NCBI GenBank assembly: GCA_022579005.1
Contig: MU401512.1
Location: 1 to 64,000 of the forward strand
DNA length: 64,000 nt
Direction of reading: 5' to 3'
Source of the DNA: Poronia punctata
Lineage: Eukaryota; Ascomycota; Sordariomycetes; Xylariales; Xylariaceae
A program made the translations under genes and the position numbers. Below the pieces are notes generated by a model. It had not been told where the DNA came from and did no database searches. It saw only the letters and a program-made list of their open reading frames with translations. How positions within the stretch are numbered: position 1 is the first letter of the stretch; the number at the start of each line of letters is the position of its first letter. Shown piece after piece: positions 44,071 through 55,799 of the stretch.

Positions 44071-46814
44071 TTATAATTTCTGGAACACAGATCTGAATAT
44101 CTCCCTACTTTTGAGTAGGTTCAAGACACGAAGTCGCTCGTTGCCCAAATGGGCCGAGTCTGATGCCTGTCCGCAAGGTAGATGTGCCGCAGGGGCATCA
44201 AACTCCTTCTCCAGAAATCTGATTGCAGGGATAGACCCGCCTTCTCGGATGTAAAGCGGACGACCAAGTTTCGAGCATCTTCCGGTGCCAGATTGCCCGT
44301 CAGATGGTGCGTTATCTGCTGCTGCTGGTGTTGCACCAGAAGTATGGAGACTTGATCTCCTCGCAAAGAGAGGATCCCACGCCTTCAAAACAGCGTCTTC
44401 CATAGTGCGAAATATGTAGCTTCCGGGGTCGCCCAGCCATGGTTCGGCCTGTTCGTCGATCTGTATGCTGAGTTTATTGGTCGACTCCAGGTTCTCAAAT
44501 TCACTCTTTAAGAATGCGGCAAGAGAATTCGTCACTTTCTCAACCTTTTGACCAGGAACCAGGCGTACGCTAATCTTCGCGTTGGCATGACTGCTGATCA
44601 AACTACCATCGGGACCCGACACCTTAATCTTATGATGAGTTAGGTTTGGTTCGCGCCAGCGAGCCATTAAACTGGCTTTAAGGCTCTCTGCGGAGACGCC
44701 AGTTCCGCCTTTTCCCTCCATCAACACTGATAGGATGTCGTCATAACGTGCTTCTTCTTCGGCTGTCAGGGGTAAAATATCATCGTAGAAGCCAGGGAGC
44801 ATCACCCGATTCCGGGGGCCTTTCAGCTTAGTAAGCAACATCATTAAATCAGATAACGGTTCATTTATCATGTAGGATCCGTCGACGCCGGAGTGAAGAT
44901 CGGGGTTGTTGGACTCGACGCACACGGTGGCGTGCATAACACCTCTCAAACCATACGTTAGACACGGCGTCTCGTCGTCAAGCCAATAACTGTTGGCGAG
45001 TATGATATAGTCGACATGGCCGATGCGCTCCTTATACTTTCGCACCGTCTCTTTGAAGCCTCGTGACCCGGACTCCTCTTGTCCCTCGATCAAGAACACA
45101 ATATCAGAATCCAGCGACTTGGACTGCATCAAGTCCGTGACGGCGTACAAAGCAGCCATGATAGGGCCCTTGTTATCGCTAACACCACGGCCGTAGAGGT
45201 ATCCGTTGAGCCCTGTCAGTTGGAAGGGATCGGTGTCCCATGTCCCCTTTTTAGGGTCCGCCGGTACAACGTCGTAGTGTCCGTAGAACATGATCCTCTT
45301 CCGCTGTTCGACCGACGCTTTGCCGCTGAACTTGGCAAACACAACAGGGTGATGAAGTTTGTCGTCCGCACTAAGCATTTCCACATCGCCACCCAACTTC
45401 TTAAACAGGCTTCGTAGGAAGGAAGCGCCACGGCGGCAATCTTCGGCGTATTCAGGCCAGGATGAAACGGTTTTATATGAGACAAATTCGCGCAAAGAGG
45501 TGATCATCATGTCCTCGTGGTGTTGTGTAGTTGGGTGTTCTGCAAAAGACTGGCCGGGGAGCAACCATACAGCCACTGTATTATCGTTCGCACCCGAGAT
45601 GTATAGCTCCTTGTCCTCATATGTTGTGACGCCTGAAGATAGAATCTTCCCGTCATGGGCTTTCCATTGTGTAAGACACTGGTATTTTTGGCTTATCCCC
45701 TCTGATGTTTCTGGCTCGTATTTCCCATAATGCGCCGTACTGTGTTTCTAAGCAGAAAGGAATTGTTAATTGACAGGATCCTCGAACAAGTAAGTATTTG
45801 CAGGCGACTTACGGAAACGGTGCCCGATCGAGCGGCACTCCATAGGTATCCCCATCCCATCTGGATGGACATGACATCCCCTGTGTGAGCCTTGATCACT
45901 CTTAGCTTTTGCTTGGTGTCAAGATCCCAAAGTTCGATGACTCCATCCAGTTTGCCGCTATACAGAAACGAGCCATCGACAGCCATGGACATGACGGAGT
46001 TGGCATCATCCTCGCCCAGCACCATAATCTCTTCGATTCCCGTCTCATACCCGTCTGGGCCAATCTCTTTTCCGCCCAGCTTCCAGGCTTTGATGGTGCC
46101 GTCGCCTCCTCCTGAAACGAGGACATCGTCCTCCGGGCTCGTAGATCCAGAAATACCGTTCGCGATAAGCATACAGTATACGTAGCCGAAATGGGCAAAC
46201 ATTTTGCTAGCTCGCTTGTCGGTTTCTAGTACGTAGTAGGGGCGGGGAATGAGATCGTATCGCTCGTCCGTGGGCCTAGGAGTAGCGGCGCCACCGACAG
46301 CTCTAGAGTCAAAGAAACGGTGGTTTCTTCGGTCTGGATGGCTAGCGGACTCGGTAGAAACGCGGCGATCGGGATCCCTGAGGTTTATCCATTGAATCGA
46401 CGTGTTCTGGGCGCCATAATAGATGGTATGGTACTGAGAAGAGTAGGCAAGGGAAAAGATGTCGCCGAAGGAATCATTCGTGCTGTAGATCTCATAAAGA
46501 CGGCCCATGGTTTTCGGACACCACACATTGACTATCGGATCGCTTGCGCTGGAAAATAAGAGAGAGCGATCTTCGGAGAGGAATAAGCACATGACGCTCC
46601 GCTTGTGTGCTTGGATGCTATGGACCCGCTGGAAAGTGTCCAGAGACCACACGACTATCTCCCCATTTTGAGTGCCAGTATATATGCTATCGTCGCCGAC
46701 GACAAGGGTAAGAACCGAGCTATCATGCTGGAGCGTATGGGACAGTTGAGGTGTCGTATGCGGGGGTACTTCGAGAATGGGCGAGGGTGCTAGAGTGACT
46801 GGCACAGGAGGCAT
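44071..46814 (-). CDS. DUG2: Dug2-like WD40/M20 peptidase
   Basis: Subunit of the Dug2-Dug3 glutathione-degrading amidotransferase complex, cytosolic. Two exons: 46814-45813 and 45747-44071, phase 0 intron of 65 bp, 892 aa, close to the yeast protein. The start is the ATG at 46814 (MPPVPVTLAPSPILEVPP); the frame continues a little upstream without an ATG. The N-terminal half is a WD40 propeller (blades such as SIYTGTQNGEIVVWSLDTF, VLVSGGGDGTIKAWKLGG, FLYSGKLDGVIELWDLDT). The last blade, ISGANDNTVAVWLLPG, falls in exon 2. The M20 peptidase part follows, with metal-site motifs FYGHYDVVPAD, YGRGVSDNKGP and IEGQEESGSRG, and GRPLYIREGGSIPAIRFLE near the end. The WD40-M20 fusion is diagnostic of Dug2. 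The partner amidotransferase is not in this window. Confidence 0.95.
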
Positions 46815-49786
46815 CGTGCCTAATAGTTTCGTCACTTGTTAGCTATATAATTGAAGCAAGTCTGCATTTCCAGAAAGTCCAAGTGAAATTGAAATTGCGG
46901 TTAGGGATTTCGAAGTCAAAAAGGTTCGGAATTGTGACGTATAGGGAAGCATTTGCAGGTTGCATTTGTGGTCAGTGAAAGGAAGGTGTGGGGAGCTGTC
47001 ACTAGCACCGTCACCATCGCCGGGGTTTCCTTAGCGTCCAACCCCTAGTTTCCACAGGGTCTACGGAGCTAACCCAAAGATTCCCAACCACCAATACCCA
47101 ACCCACCAGGCACGCCAGGCTGTCAGGTATCGCTGTTTCATTGAGCTGCACCGCCGACGAGTACATTCAATGTTGTGGGGTATAAATGCACGTCGTAGGC
47201 GTCAACGAAGTAAATACGCAATGAATCGGGCAAAGTTCATCTTCGAAGATTTCTCTTATTCGCCATTGTCAGATGGCCGGTCTTTGTCGACTCGTATAAA
47301 TCACATCCCGCCACTTGGATAGGTAGGTAGATGGCATGTTTGTCTTGCATCCTGAAGGTGTCCAAAAAGGTAGGAAGTGTCAACGTACCTCGATCCTGAC
47401 TCGCCCTATCCAGCGAAGGCCAGCTTCCATTGAGTTCGGTCTTCGCGAGCTTGCCCAGTTCTTGTTCGGCATCTATTTTCTGGCAAGCGACGCAGCCATC
47501 TGCCGCCCCTGTAGTCCCTACAGCCATGGCTAAAGATTGATGAAGATACCATGAACCCCTGTGAAGCTAAGGAGAACGGCTGCTAGACTTGCATTGAAGA
47601 TGAAGGCAACATGTGAGGAAGGATAGGTAAGCTTGGATGCGTCCCGGTTTTGTAAGTATGCCTGGCTCCAGTTGGCCTGATTGACCGCCTGTGAGATCAG
47701 GTCAAACACGTACCAGGTCAGCACGCATACTGATTGGTTTATGTGTATCAGGTACACAATACCTAACCTAGAACTACACGTACAACCGTGCTGGGAAGAG
47801 CACGTAGCATATGATATATCGGTGTGACGGCTCTTGGTCCTCTTCGAAACTTTCCCTTGGGGAACATACTCTGCTGGACATGGCTGTTGTCTTATACGAC
47901 TGCCGCTATGACTCTGAGCTGGGCCGGTGTAGGCCGGAAGCAATACTTCCATATCTCGATAGGCACCAGGGATTGTAAAGCACCATGTCTAACCTACCAA
48001 CCATTCTAAAGGTCTACTTAATCCTGAGCCCTGCCAATAAATTTGGGGAATTGCAAACCCACTGCGAGGGCGGCGGGAGATCGGTACGACGCGAGGATTT
48101 TCAGAACATCATCCGCGCATCCTATGGATAACATTTCGACGGCGTCCAATCAAACTCCCGGTGACAACAGCATAAGTTGGGCCGAGTTCGGATCGTGTTC
48201 CCTAGGTGAAATGAGCTACGATGAGAGAATTAATGACGGAATCGTCGAGACGCATTTCGTCAATCTGATCATCTACAATTCTGGTCTACCTTACCCTACA
48301 GTAACCTCTTGTCGTTTACCCCATATCAACGCCCCATACTCATGCCCCATGAATTTCGCCGGGTTACTGGCATCTCGGCGCGGTACTAGCCGGCTTGGTG
48401 GATCGTCATCGTCGCACTTAAAAACCACCCTAACCAAATTATCTATGACTGTGAGTACGGCAGATTTTATAAAGGAGTCTTATGCCGTATCTAGCATTTA
48501 GCATTTTTACTCGTACTGAGGTAGCCCTACAGCCCAGCCATACCAATCTCAAGACCAGATATTCCCCATAAGGAGGAAGGACATAACCCGTATCAATTGT
48601 GGTTTTGAACGCTAAATAAACACCACGATACCTACAACAACAAGAAGAGCGCGCCGTAAAGTTCGAGAGGGGAGCCCGGTAGCAATCACCCGGTCCCCAT
48701 AGCAACAGGTCCAACGCCAAAGCATTCCCTTGATGATCAAAATACAAAAGGGGTCGCCAAAACATACTGACCTACCTAGATAACAAGGGTCAAATGTGAT
48801 GATCTCAAGTCAGCACGCATATATATCCAGCTATAAGAGGTGGCCTAGTGAGCTAATAAGTCAGTAAGTAAGTGGGTAGGTAGGTTTATAGATGCTGCCT
48901 GATGTGCTAGGTAGGATTGCTAAAAGAGGGGTAGAAAAGCCTCTGTCTTGAATCCTCCTACCTTCGATTTGAATGAATTTTAGACGACTTACTAGGTAAG
49001 CAACTGTTGCAGTTAATGCAACATAACATGTATTGACCTAAATACTATACTCGTAGCTGCCTTGGGTTTGTTTGGGGTTGGCGCGCCAGCCACACTAGAA
49101 GAGGAACTGAACTACCTACCATATGCCGGCTCTTTTTGGTATACAAGTACGTACGATAAGAGTTTGAACTCTAAATCAGCCCTATGGCACATAACAACAA
49201 CATATATTACAACTCCACGCCTTCTGGCTCTACCCTCCTTTTTGTTTTATTTCTCATTCCCTATAGCCCATGAAACTAGGCCCGTCGGTACCTACTCTCT
49301 GCCTCCAGCTTCCTTCCTTTTTCCTCTCTTAGGCCCACACCACAAGTGACGAAACTACGTAGACGTCGGACGGGGGTCTCTGTCTTTTCGTGTACGAGTA
49401 CGAAGTACAGGGGGGGTGGCTATCTATCAACCCCCTTTCTTTACCGCCTTCTCATTAGAGACTGACATGCGTGTATATACCAGAAGTATGGAACCAAACT
49501 CCTTCTACGTTGTGCATTATTAAGCAGGGCATACAAGTACGCGTTTTTGACATGCATATCTCTATCTGCCCCCCCCCCCCCCCCCCTCTCCCGCCCGCCT
49601 TGATTTGTAAGCGAAATACATAGAGCACGAGTAGATTGTTTGTTTAAAAAGAATATTATATATATATATATATATATATAGTCCAGTCCTATGAAAAATA
49701 AACCATTATTTCTATTATCTAACTTTCGACAGCCAAAACTAAGATAAGAATCACCGGAACAAAGAGAGAGAGAAAAGAAAAAAAAA
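46815..49786. other. Gene-poor stretch
   Basis: About 3 kb with no firm gene. A minus-strand frame (47530-47952) has a hydrophobic, protein-like second half (FNASLAAVLLSFTGVHGIF) but no credible start or domain. It also holds a C run (49569-49586), a (TA)12 run (49657-49680), and TAGGTAGG/ACCTACC words (47320, 48875). The last 100 bp are the 5' flank of the GST gene. Confidence 0.5.
49657..49680. repeat. (TA)n microsatellite
   Basis: Twelve TA units about 110 bp upstream of the GST-fold gene; it may include that gene's TATA region. Confidence 0.9.
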
Positions 49787-50597
49787 ATGGTTGTATTCGG
49801 CACATTATTCGGCTACGGCAACGACCACGCCCGAACAGTCGCCGTAAAAGCCGTCGCGAGAGCCAACGATCTCGAGCTCGACTTCCGCCAGGACCTCAAG
49901 AGCCCGGATCATTTGAAGGTGAACAAGTTGGGGAAAGTTCCGGCGTTTGAAGGGACGGATGGGTTCAAGTTGTTTGAGACGATTGCTATTGCGCTTTACT
50001 GTTAGTTTCTTTTTTTTTCTTTTTTTTCTTCCCCTTACAAATTTTTAAAAAAAAAAAAAATTTAAAAAGAGAGAGAGAGAGAGAGCAAGGGAAAAAGTTT
50101 TCTGATGCAGGATGAGTGAGTGAGTGGAAATAGTCACATCGCAAAACGAAGAATCCACAACCCCCCTGCTAGGAAAATCCAAAAAGGACTACGCCGAAAT
50201 CGTCAAATGGATGTCCTACTTCAACACCGAAGTCATGTATCCCATCGGCGGCCAACTATACCCTCTGGTAGGGGCCCATCCGTATAACAAGGAACTGGTC
50301 GACATTTACGCGACGAACGCGAAGAAGGCGACCGATGCCGTGGAGGAATATCTCCGCGAAGAGAATCGCGAATACTTGGTCGGGGATACGATTACGTTGG
50401 CGGATATCTTTTGCGCGTCGTTGTTCTCGGTCGGGTTTAGGTATTTCTACGGAAAGGTCTGGAGGGAGGAGAATCCGAATCTGTTCAGGTGGTTCGAGAG
50501 GATGTGGAAGCACCCGGCGGTGGCGGGTGTGTTGGAGGGGGAGTTGGTTTATTTGGATGAGCCGAGGTATACGAATAAGCCGCCGGAGGGGAAATAG
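49787..50597 (+). CDS. Glutathione S-transferase-fold protein (eEF1B-gamma N-domain-like)
   Basis: Two exons, 49787-50000 and 50134-50597, phase 1 intron of 133 bp, 225 aa. The N-terminal thioredoxin-fold half begins MVVFGTLFGYGNDHARTVAV and carries the glutathione-contacting loop NKLGKVPAFEG (cis-Pro) and LFETIAIAL. The all-helical C-terminal half has YLVGDTITLADIFCASLFS (the GST N-capping box and hydrophobic core) and NLFRWFERMWKHPAV. The subclass resembles the N-terminal domain of elongation factor 1B gamma, but the C-terminal EF1G domain is absent, so this is a free-standing GST (a common fungal class) used in detoxification or redox work. The intron contains A-rich and GA-rich simple sequence. 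Confidence 0.9.
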
Positions 50598-51283
50598 GGT
50601 TGATCTGTCTAACCTAACCTAATGGTACTGAGAAGGAAAGAAGGAGTTAAGGACCGGTTATGAGGGATGGTAGAGAAAAAATAGAAGTATATGTGTGTTG
50701 GGAAAAGCCGCTTTCGAAGATCGGGTTTAGTGACAGATGTGCAGAGTGGATAAAGCCTGTGATACAGGTTGCGTTTAAGTTTACTGTAATTCTTTGATGA
50801 GTGCAATCTCTCTCAACTCTCTTATATGCTCAGAAAAGGACTATATATTCTGAGATCTCTATATTCTAAGCTACTACATCCCTTCATACAACGTATGGAA
50901 CTTTCAACCCCTTGTCGAGGCATCCTACCCGTTAAAGCCATTCGTCACAAAGGAGGTAAATCACGTCAACTCAGCTCCGGCTCTGCTAGCCCCACCATGA
51001 CTTGGGTTCATAGCACGGTCAACTATCCAGCCATGTAAACGACATCGCCCATTTTCCAAGTTCACGCAGGCTGGGCTCACATTTGCTTCTATTCTTGATC
51101 CAAGCGATGTTGTATGTAGTTATCATTTCCTATCGTATCTCATCATCCGGAATATGTCCAAGGTCCTAGAAACGCCAGAGTCATGTGCAGGGCGGAATGG
51201 AGGAACAAGCGAGGAGTCCTGTCGTCGAGTTCTGTCGTCGGGTCCCTAGGTAGTTAGTTCATTTAACACCCGACCCTACGACG
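50598..51283. other. Convergent intergenic
   Basis: 3' flanks of the GST and methionine aminopeptidase genes. TCTGTCGTCGGGT/TCTGTCGTCGAG short direct repeats lie near 51220. No gene is seen. Confidence 0.5.
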
Positions 51284-52780
51284 TCATGCTTTCTTTTCTT
51301 CTTGCCCATCCGTAACCTGGGGTATGGGGATTGGACCACCAGGCGAATTCTCTAGTCTTGCTGTCAGGACCTCGACTCCTGTTTCGGTCACAAGTAGAGT
51401 ATGTTCTGTTTAGGGTCCAACCATGTTAGTGACTGGAACTGACTTGGGCTGTAAAAAGGTATGTGCATGGCTCACTCACCAAACTGCGCTGTTCGTTTAC
51501 CGTCTACCGTGACGTTTGTCCAATTGTCCGGCCAATACACTTCCCGATTGCTACCCAAAGCCAGTATAGGCTCGATGGTGAAAGTCATGCCGGGTTTGCA
51601 AGTTCCTACAGCCTTGTTCTTCGCGTAGTGGGGTATCCAAGGAGGAGGATGAAACTCTGAATTGATACCATGGCCACCCCACGTCTTGATGACGACGAGA
51701 CCGCGGGATGTGGCATGTTTCTCGACGATCTTACCAAACTCGCGAATCGGCACGCCCGGCTTCACGATCTCTATCGCCATATCCAGGGCCTCCCGCGTCG
51801 TCTCAATCAATCTGACAGAGTCGGGATCTGCTTTGGCTTTATCGCCGACGTAGTAAGTCTCGTTCAGGTCGGCGTGGTAACCACCATGATACAAAGATAT
51901 GTCGAGGTTCACGATGTCGCCGTCAAGCAAGACACGCTGGTCGGGAATGCCGTGGCATACAACCTCGTTTGGAGATGTGCAGAGCGACTTGGGGAAGTGA
52001 TTGTAGTTGAGCGGAGATGGATACGACTACCCCCGGGTTTTAGCTGGGGGTTTTTTTTTCACCCGGTAAAGGTGGTTCAAAGTTGGATTACCTCTCTCTC
52101 GATACAAGCATTGTGGCATACTTGATCAAGATAGTCCGTGGTTACGCCGGGCTTTATGGCAGCAGCTGTAATGTCAAGAACTTCTCTCGCCAATCTACAG
52201 ACCTTGCGCATGGCTTCTTGGGCGTCGGAATCTAAAAGATCCCATTTCGACCGGCTCAAGAGCCTCTCACGCTTCGGGATACCGTTATCAGCCCAGTCGG
52301 GATGCGGGATGGATTTTGGAACGGGCCGTCTCGGAGATAGCGGATACACCGGCCTGACAGATCCGGTATATGCATAGGCTGGGAAAGGATTGTGAAAACC
52401 GGTGACTGTCACTTGCAATGAGGTATTAATTGTTTAGTACTTTTGAAGATTGTGATCGAGGTGTACCGTAGTCTATAGATACCGGTTACTACTACCGTGA
52501 GGGGTCGGGCCTTACCATTTTGACCAGGTTGACCGTTTTCACCACTTTGGGCATTGTGCATCAACTTGTGAACTGGCTAGGTAGCTCTGTTTAACATCAG
52601 AGGCTCAATCGAGAGACAGAGAGAGAAATAGCATGGGTTGGTAGAGCATACCCAATTCCTCTTGAAACAATCTTGAGAGCAAAAGTAGCTGTCCTTGATA
52701 CCTATCTTCAAGCACGTCGGACATTGTAGCGCTCCAGCTTCCTTGTTGCAATCATCGCCGGTGCACTTGGTGGGGGACAT
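51284..52780 (-). CDS. MAP1: Methionine aminopeptidase 1
   Basis: Removes the initiator methionine from nascent proteins at the ribosome. Five exons: 52780-52652, 52576-52516, about 52405-52092 (an acceptor at 52412 is also possible), 52026-51480 and 51405-51284, about 390 aa. The N-terminus is the zinc finger typical of MetAP1: [20 protein letters not shown] and [11 protein letters not shown]. The catalytic domain has [28 protein letters not shown], the metal-binding Asp residues in [10 protein letters not shown] and [10 protein letters not shown], His in [18 protein letters not shown], Glu in TFTIEPIL, and the last ligand Glu generated by the final splice (QFG junction giving [12 protein letters not shown]). 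Ends [11 protein letters not shown]. All introns keep the frame. The last exon is easily missed. Confidence 0.94.
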
Positions 52781-54233
52781 TATGAATAATTCTTTTCTAT
52801 GAGAAGATGTCCGTCCTCAGGGCTGATGGGGGAGAACGGAACAGTTGAAATAGATTTGATATATAGGCGAAAAGTTGGTCGGTCAACTATGAGAAGGCAG
52901 AGTGGGAGGTGAAGTGATAAATAATACACTTTGGCTCGGGATCGTTGGCTGATTATAAAGAAACGGAGGCCGAGGCAAAACTTGACCCCGGCGAGTCTTG
53001 ATTAAAACAGGCTGCCCACTGCCTCGTCTGTTCGGTCTGGAGGCCTAAGAAGCACATTTGCTGTAATGACAATGACACTGCCACCTGCGAAACTGTTGGT
53101 TTATACGTGTAGTTTGAATGACCGAACGATGCGTTTCCTTGGGTCGATGCGCAGTTGTTTCCGGCGATCCCCGGCAGTTGCTGACTACGACTAACCTACG
53201 AGTACTCGTACATATGTACTCTATGCTTACATAATCCAAGCCTCTATTCGACCAAGAGGGGCCTGCGCCGTGCAGCACCATTTTCGTACTATCCAAGTGC
53301 AAGGGACCAAGACCAACCATTAAGAATTACACCAGAAAATACTACATTCCCAAGACATCAATTAAATGGGAATGATCTTCAAACGGATGACTGCTGAGGC
53401 GCTGCAAGTATGCGCTGTGAAGCTTGGCTTCTTACCTTATTCGACTGAATAGGTAGTAGCAAGTACCTTGTATGCCTGGCAGAGTGGCTGGTGACATTTA
53501 CATAGCTCAGCTCGGCCACAATCGCCGGTGACCAACGAGTCAACGAGTCAACGACCATGATGATACAGCCTTTTACTCAACCTTGTCTCTTCGTGAGAAC
53601 TGCCGTGAGAACTGCATTGGCTGTAACATAGGTATCCTAATATTGAAGAGTATCCCCCTTGGATTCCGAGACTCGACTTCATCTACGGTCTACCTATAGA
53701 TGTCTTTTGCTTCCTTTGGCTTTCCGCTTGCCAACTCCCACATAAACCGAGAGTGTCAGAATGGGACATTGTGATGCAAACACTATGAATTTCATTGCGA
53801 GCTCATACACATCTCTTTGTCCTGTAACCATTCTATTGTGAGTGGTGTGAACTGGTTACTAGACAATGAATCATTCTGTCTGGTTCACAAAGCCAACAAG
53901 CTTTGTCAATAAACATACAGGCTGCTACACTAACACTTGGTTTCACGCTCTTGAAGATGAGTGAGAAGTGTTCCCAGAACAATAAGATTGTTAGATAGAA
54001 CAATGCTATAACATTATTATTGAATTTTGCTCGTGATTTGTATATAAAATCGACCAAACGACCGACATTTGCTTCTCATTATTTCCAACCCATCATCATC
54101 ATAATCATCATCATCATCATCATCATCATCGTCACACACACTTACAGCAACTCTGAGCACTCTTAAACAACCTCATCAACACCAATAAAAACAACAAAAA
54201 CACGGTTTTCACAACACATCATCATCATCCAAG
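52781..54233. other. Divergent intergenic
   Basis: Upstream of both the methionine aminopeptidase and the AA11-type gene. The 5' leader of the latter is rich in CAT/ATC repeats (54092-54130) and A-rich sequence. Short ORFs here are unsupported. Confidence 0.5.
54041..54048 (+). promoter_or_regulatory. Putative TATA box of the AA11-type gene
   Basis: TATATAAA about 190 bp upstream of the ATG at 54234, followed by a CAT/ATC-rich leader. Sequence match only. Confidence 0.5.
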
Positions 54234-55436
54234 ATGCCTTCCTACCGATCCATCCTCCTCACCTGTCTCATGACATCCCTGGCATCCTCACACGTCGCCC
54301 TCGAGAACCCCAAACCATACATCTTCGTCGCCGACGGAAGAGTCAACCCGCTGGAGTCCACGGGAAGCGACTATCCCTGCCGAATCCCGCCGGGAAAGAC
54401 CTACCAAGTAGACGGGGAACCAACCAAGATGATGATAGGAGAAGACCAACTCCTAACCTTCCAAGGCCACGCCGTACACGGAGGCGGATCCTGCCAGCTC
54501 TCGCTGAGCAAAGGATTACCTACTAAAGACTCGACTTGGAAAGTCATCCATTCCATCGAAGGCGGATGTCCTGCTCGTAACCAAAAGGGAAATCTCGACG
54601 GGCCAAACGTCGACAAGTATTACTTCAAGATTCCCGAGGGTATCGAGCCGGGCGAGGACTGGACTCTGGCTTGGACTTGGTTCAGCCGTATCGGTGGACA
54701 GCCGGAATTCTACATGAATTGCGCTCCTGTCACTATCCTGCCCAAGAAGACTGATAATAAGAAGGAGAAGCGGATGAGTCTTCCGGAACGTCGCGAGATG
54801 AAGATGATGACTACAGCCATCTCTAAACGTGTTGTTGTTGATGATGATGATTTCCCGGATATGTTCATGGCGAATCTGGGAGAGTATACAGGGGGTTGTA
54901 CTACGACCGCGGCGCAGAATGTTCAGCTTTCTATCGCGTTTCCTAACCCGGGCTCTTCTGTTGAGAGGCCAGAGGGGGATAATTTGTTTAAGCAGGAATG
55001 TGATGGGAATCCTAGATCAAAGGGGAACAAGGTGCCGGATTCTGGGTCGTCGTCGTCGTCGTCGTCGTCAACTTCTTCTATGGCCGAGGCTAGTACTGTC
55101 GTTCCTACTTCGACTATGTCTACTATCCCTACTACCTTTTCGACAGTCACTACCACATCTCCCTCATCTACTCCGACAAACTCTCCTTCGGATGATGGTG
55201 ATGATGGTGATGATTACGATGACTGCCTCCCCGATGATGATGACGATAGCAACACCCCTCAAGACCAAACGGGAAGTGGTAGCGGCAGCTGTATCGAAGG
55301 CCAACTAACTTGTCTGGATGACGGAACACACTTTGCTACATGTACAGGAGGAAACCTGACTGCACCTCAACCTATTGCCCCTGGTTATAAGTGTCGACCT
55401 GGCTCTGGTGTCGGTCTTGATATCATGCCCATGTAA
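54234..55436 (+). CDS. Secreted lytic polysaccharide monooxygenase, AA11-type
   Basis: Copper monooxygenase predicted to attack chitin oxidatively, extracellular or wall-bound. Single exon, 400 aa. The signal peptide (MPSYRSILLTCLMTSLASS) should be cut just before His20, giving the N-terminal histidine required for the copper brace. The second brace His is in GHAVHGGGSCQLSLS (H82) and the axial Tyr is probably in PEFYMNCAPVTI. SIEGGCPARNQKG and WTLAWTWFSRIG are further family blocks. After the catalytic domain come a Ser/Thr-rich stretch, an Asp-rich stretch (DDGDDGDDYDD, DDDDD), and a C-terminal Cys module (CIEGQLTCLDDGTHFATC, then GYKC) of the kind often attached to AA11 enzymes (X278-like), probably for carbohydrate binding. 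No intron is apparent. Confidence 0.85.
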   Translation: MPSYRSILLTCLMTSLASSHVALENPKPYIFVADGRVNPLESTGSDYPCRIPPGKTYQVDGEPTKMMIGEDQLLTFQGHAVHGGGSCQLSLSKGLPTKDSTWKVIHSIEGGCPARNQKGNLDGPNVDKYYFKIPEGIEPGEDWTLAWTWFSRIGGQPEFYMNCAPVTILPKKTDNKKEKRMSLPERREMKMMTTAISKRVVVDDDDFPDMFMANLGEYTGGCTTTAAQNVQLSIAFPNPGSSVERPEGDNLFKQECDGNPRSKGNKVPDSGSSSSSSSSTSSMAEASTVVPTSTMSTIPTTFSTVTTTSPSSTPTNSPSDDGDDGDDYDDCLPDDDDDSNTPQDQTGSGSGSCIEGQLTCLDDGTHFATCTGGNLTAPQPIAPGYKCRPGSGVGLDIMPM

Positions 55437-55799
55437 AGAAAGTAAAGAGTCAAGTAAGAAAGAAAAGAGACTTGACTGCAACGATGAGTAAGATTAGTGT
55501 GTTAGAATACCTACGATAAACATGAAGAGATTAACCTAACCACAGAAATAAGTTTAATAGCCCGTGATAATAAATGTTTGTCTTAGTTCTTGTAACATCG
55601 ATTTTATATATACCACCCCCCTTTCCCCCTTGGCACCTGTCATTCTGCAATACCTTTTCCAGACATTTCCTCTAACCTCCCGAGATTCACTTAGATAAAT
55701 AAACCAAATAGGCACCAAACAAAAAACATCCATCCATCTATTCCAGAAACCAAAACATTCTATACCTAATCTACCTCCTACACGTAAAGCAAAATATAC
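55437..55799. other. Convergent intergenic
   Basis: 3' flanks of two secreted-protein genes that run tail to tail. AGAAAG and CCATC runs only; no gene. Confidence 0.5.

Noticed and set aside
47530..47952. Minus-strand ORF with a hydrophobic second half
   Set aside because: The composition is suggestive, but there is no credible start, domain or splice partner; not enough to call a gene.
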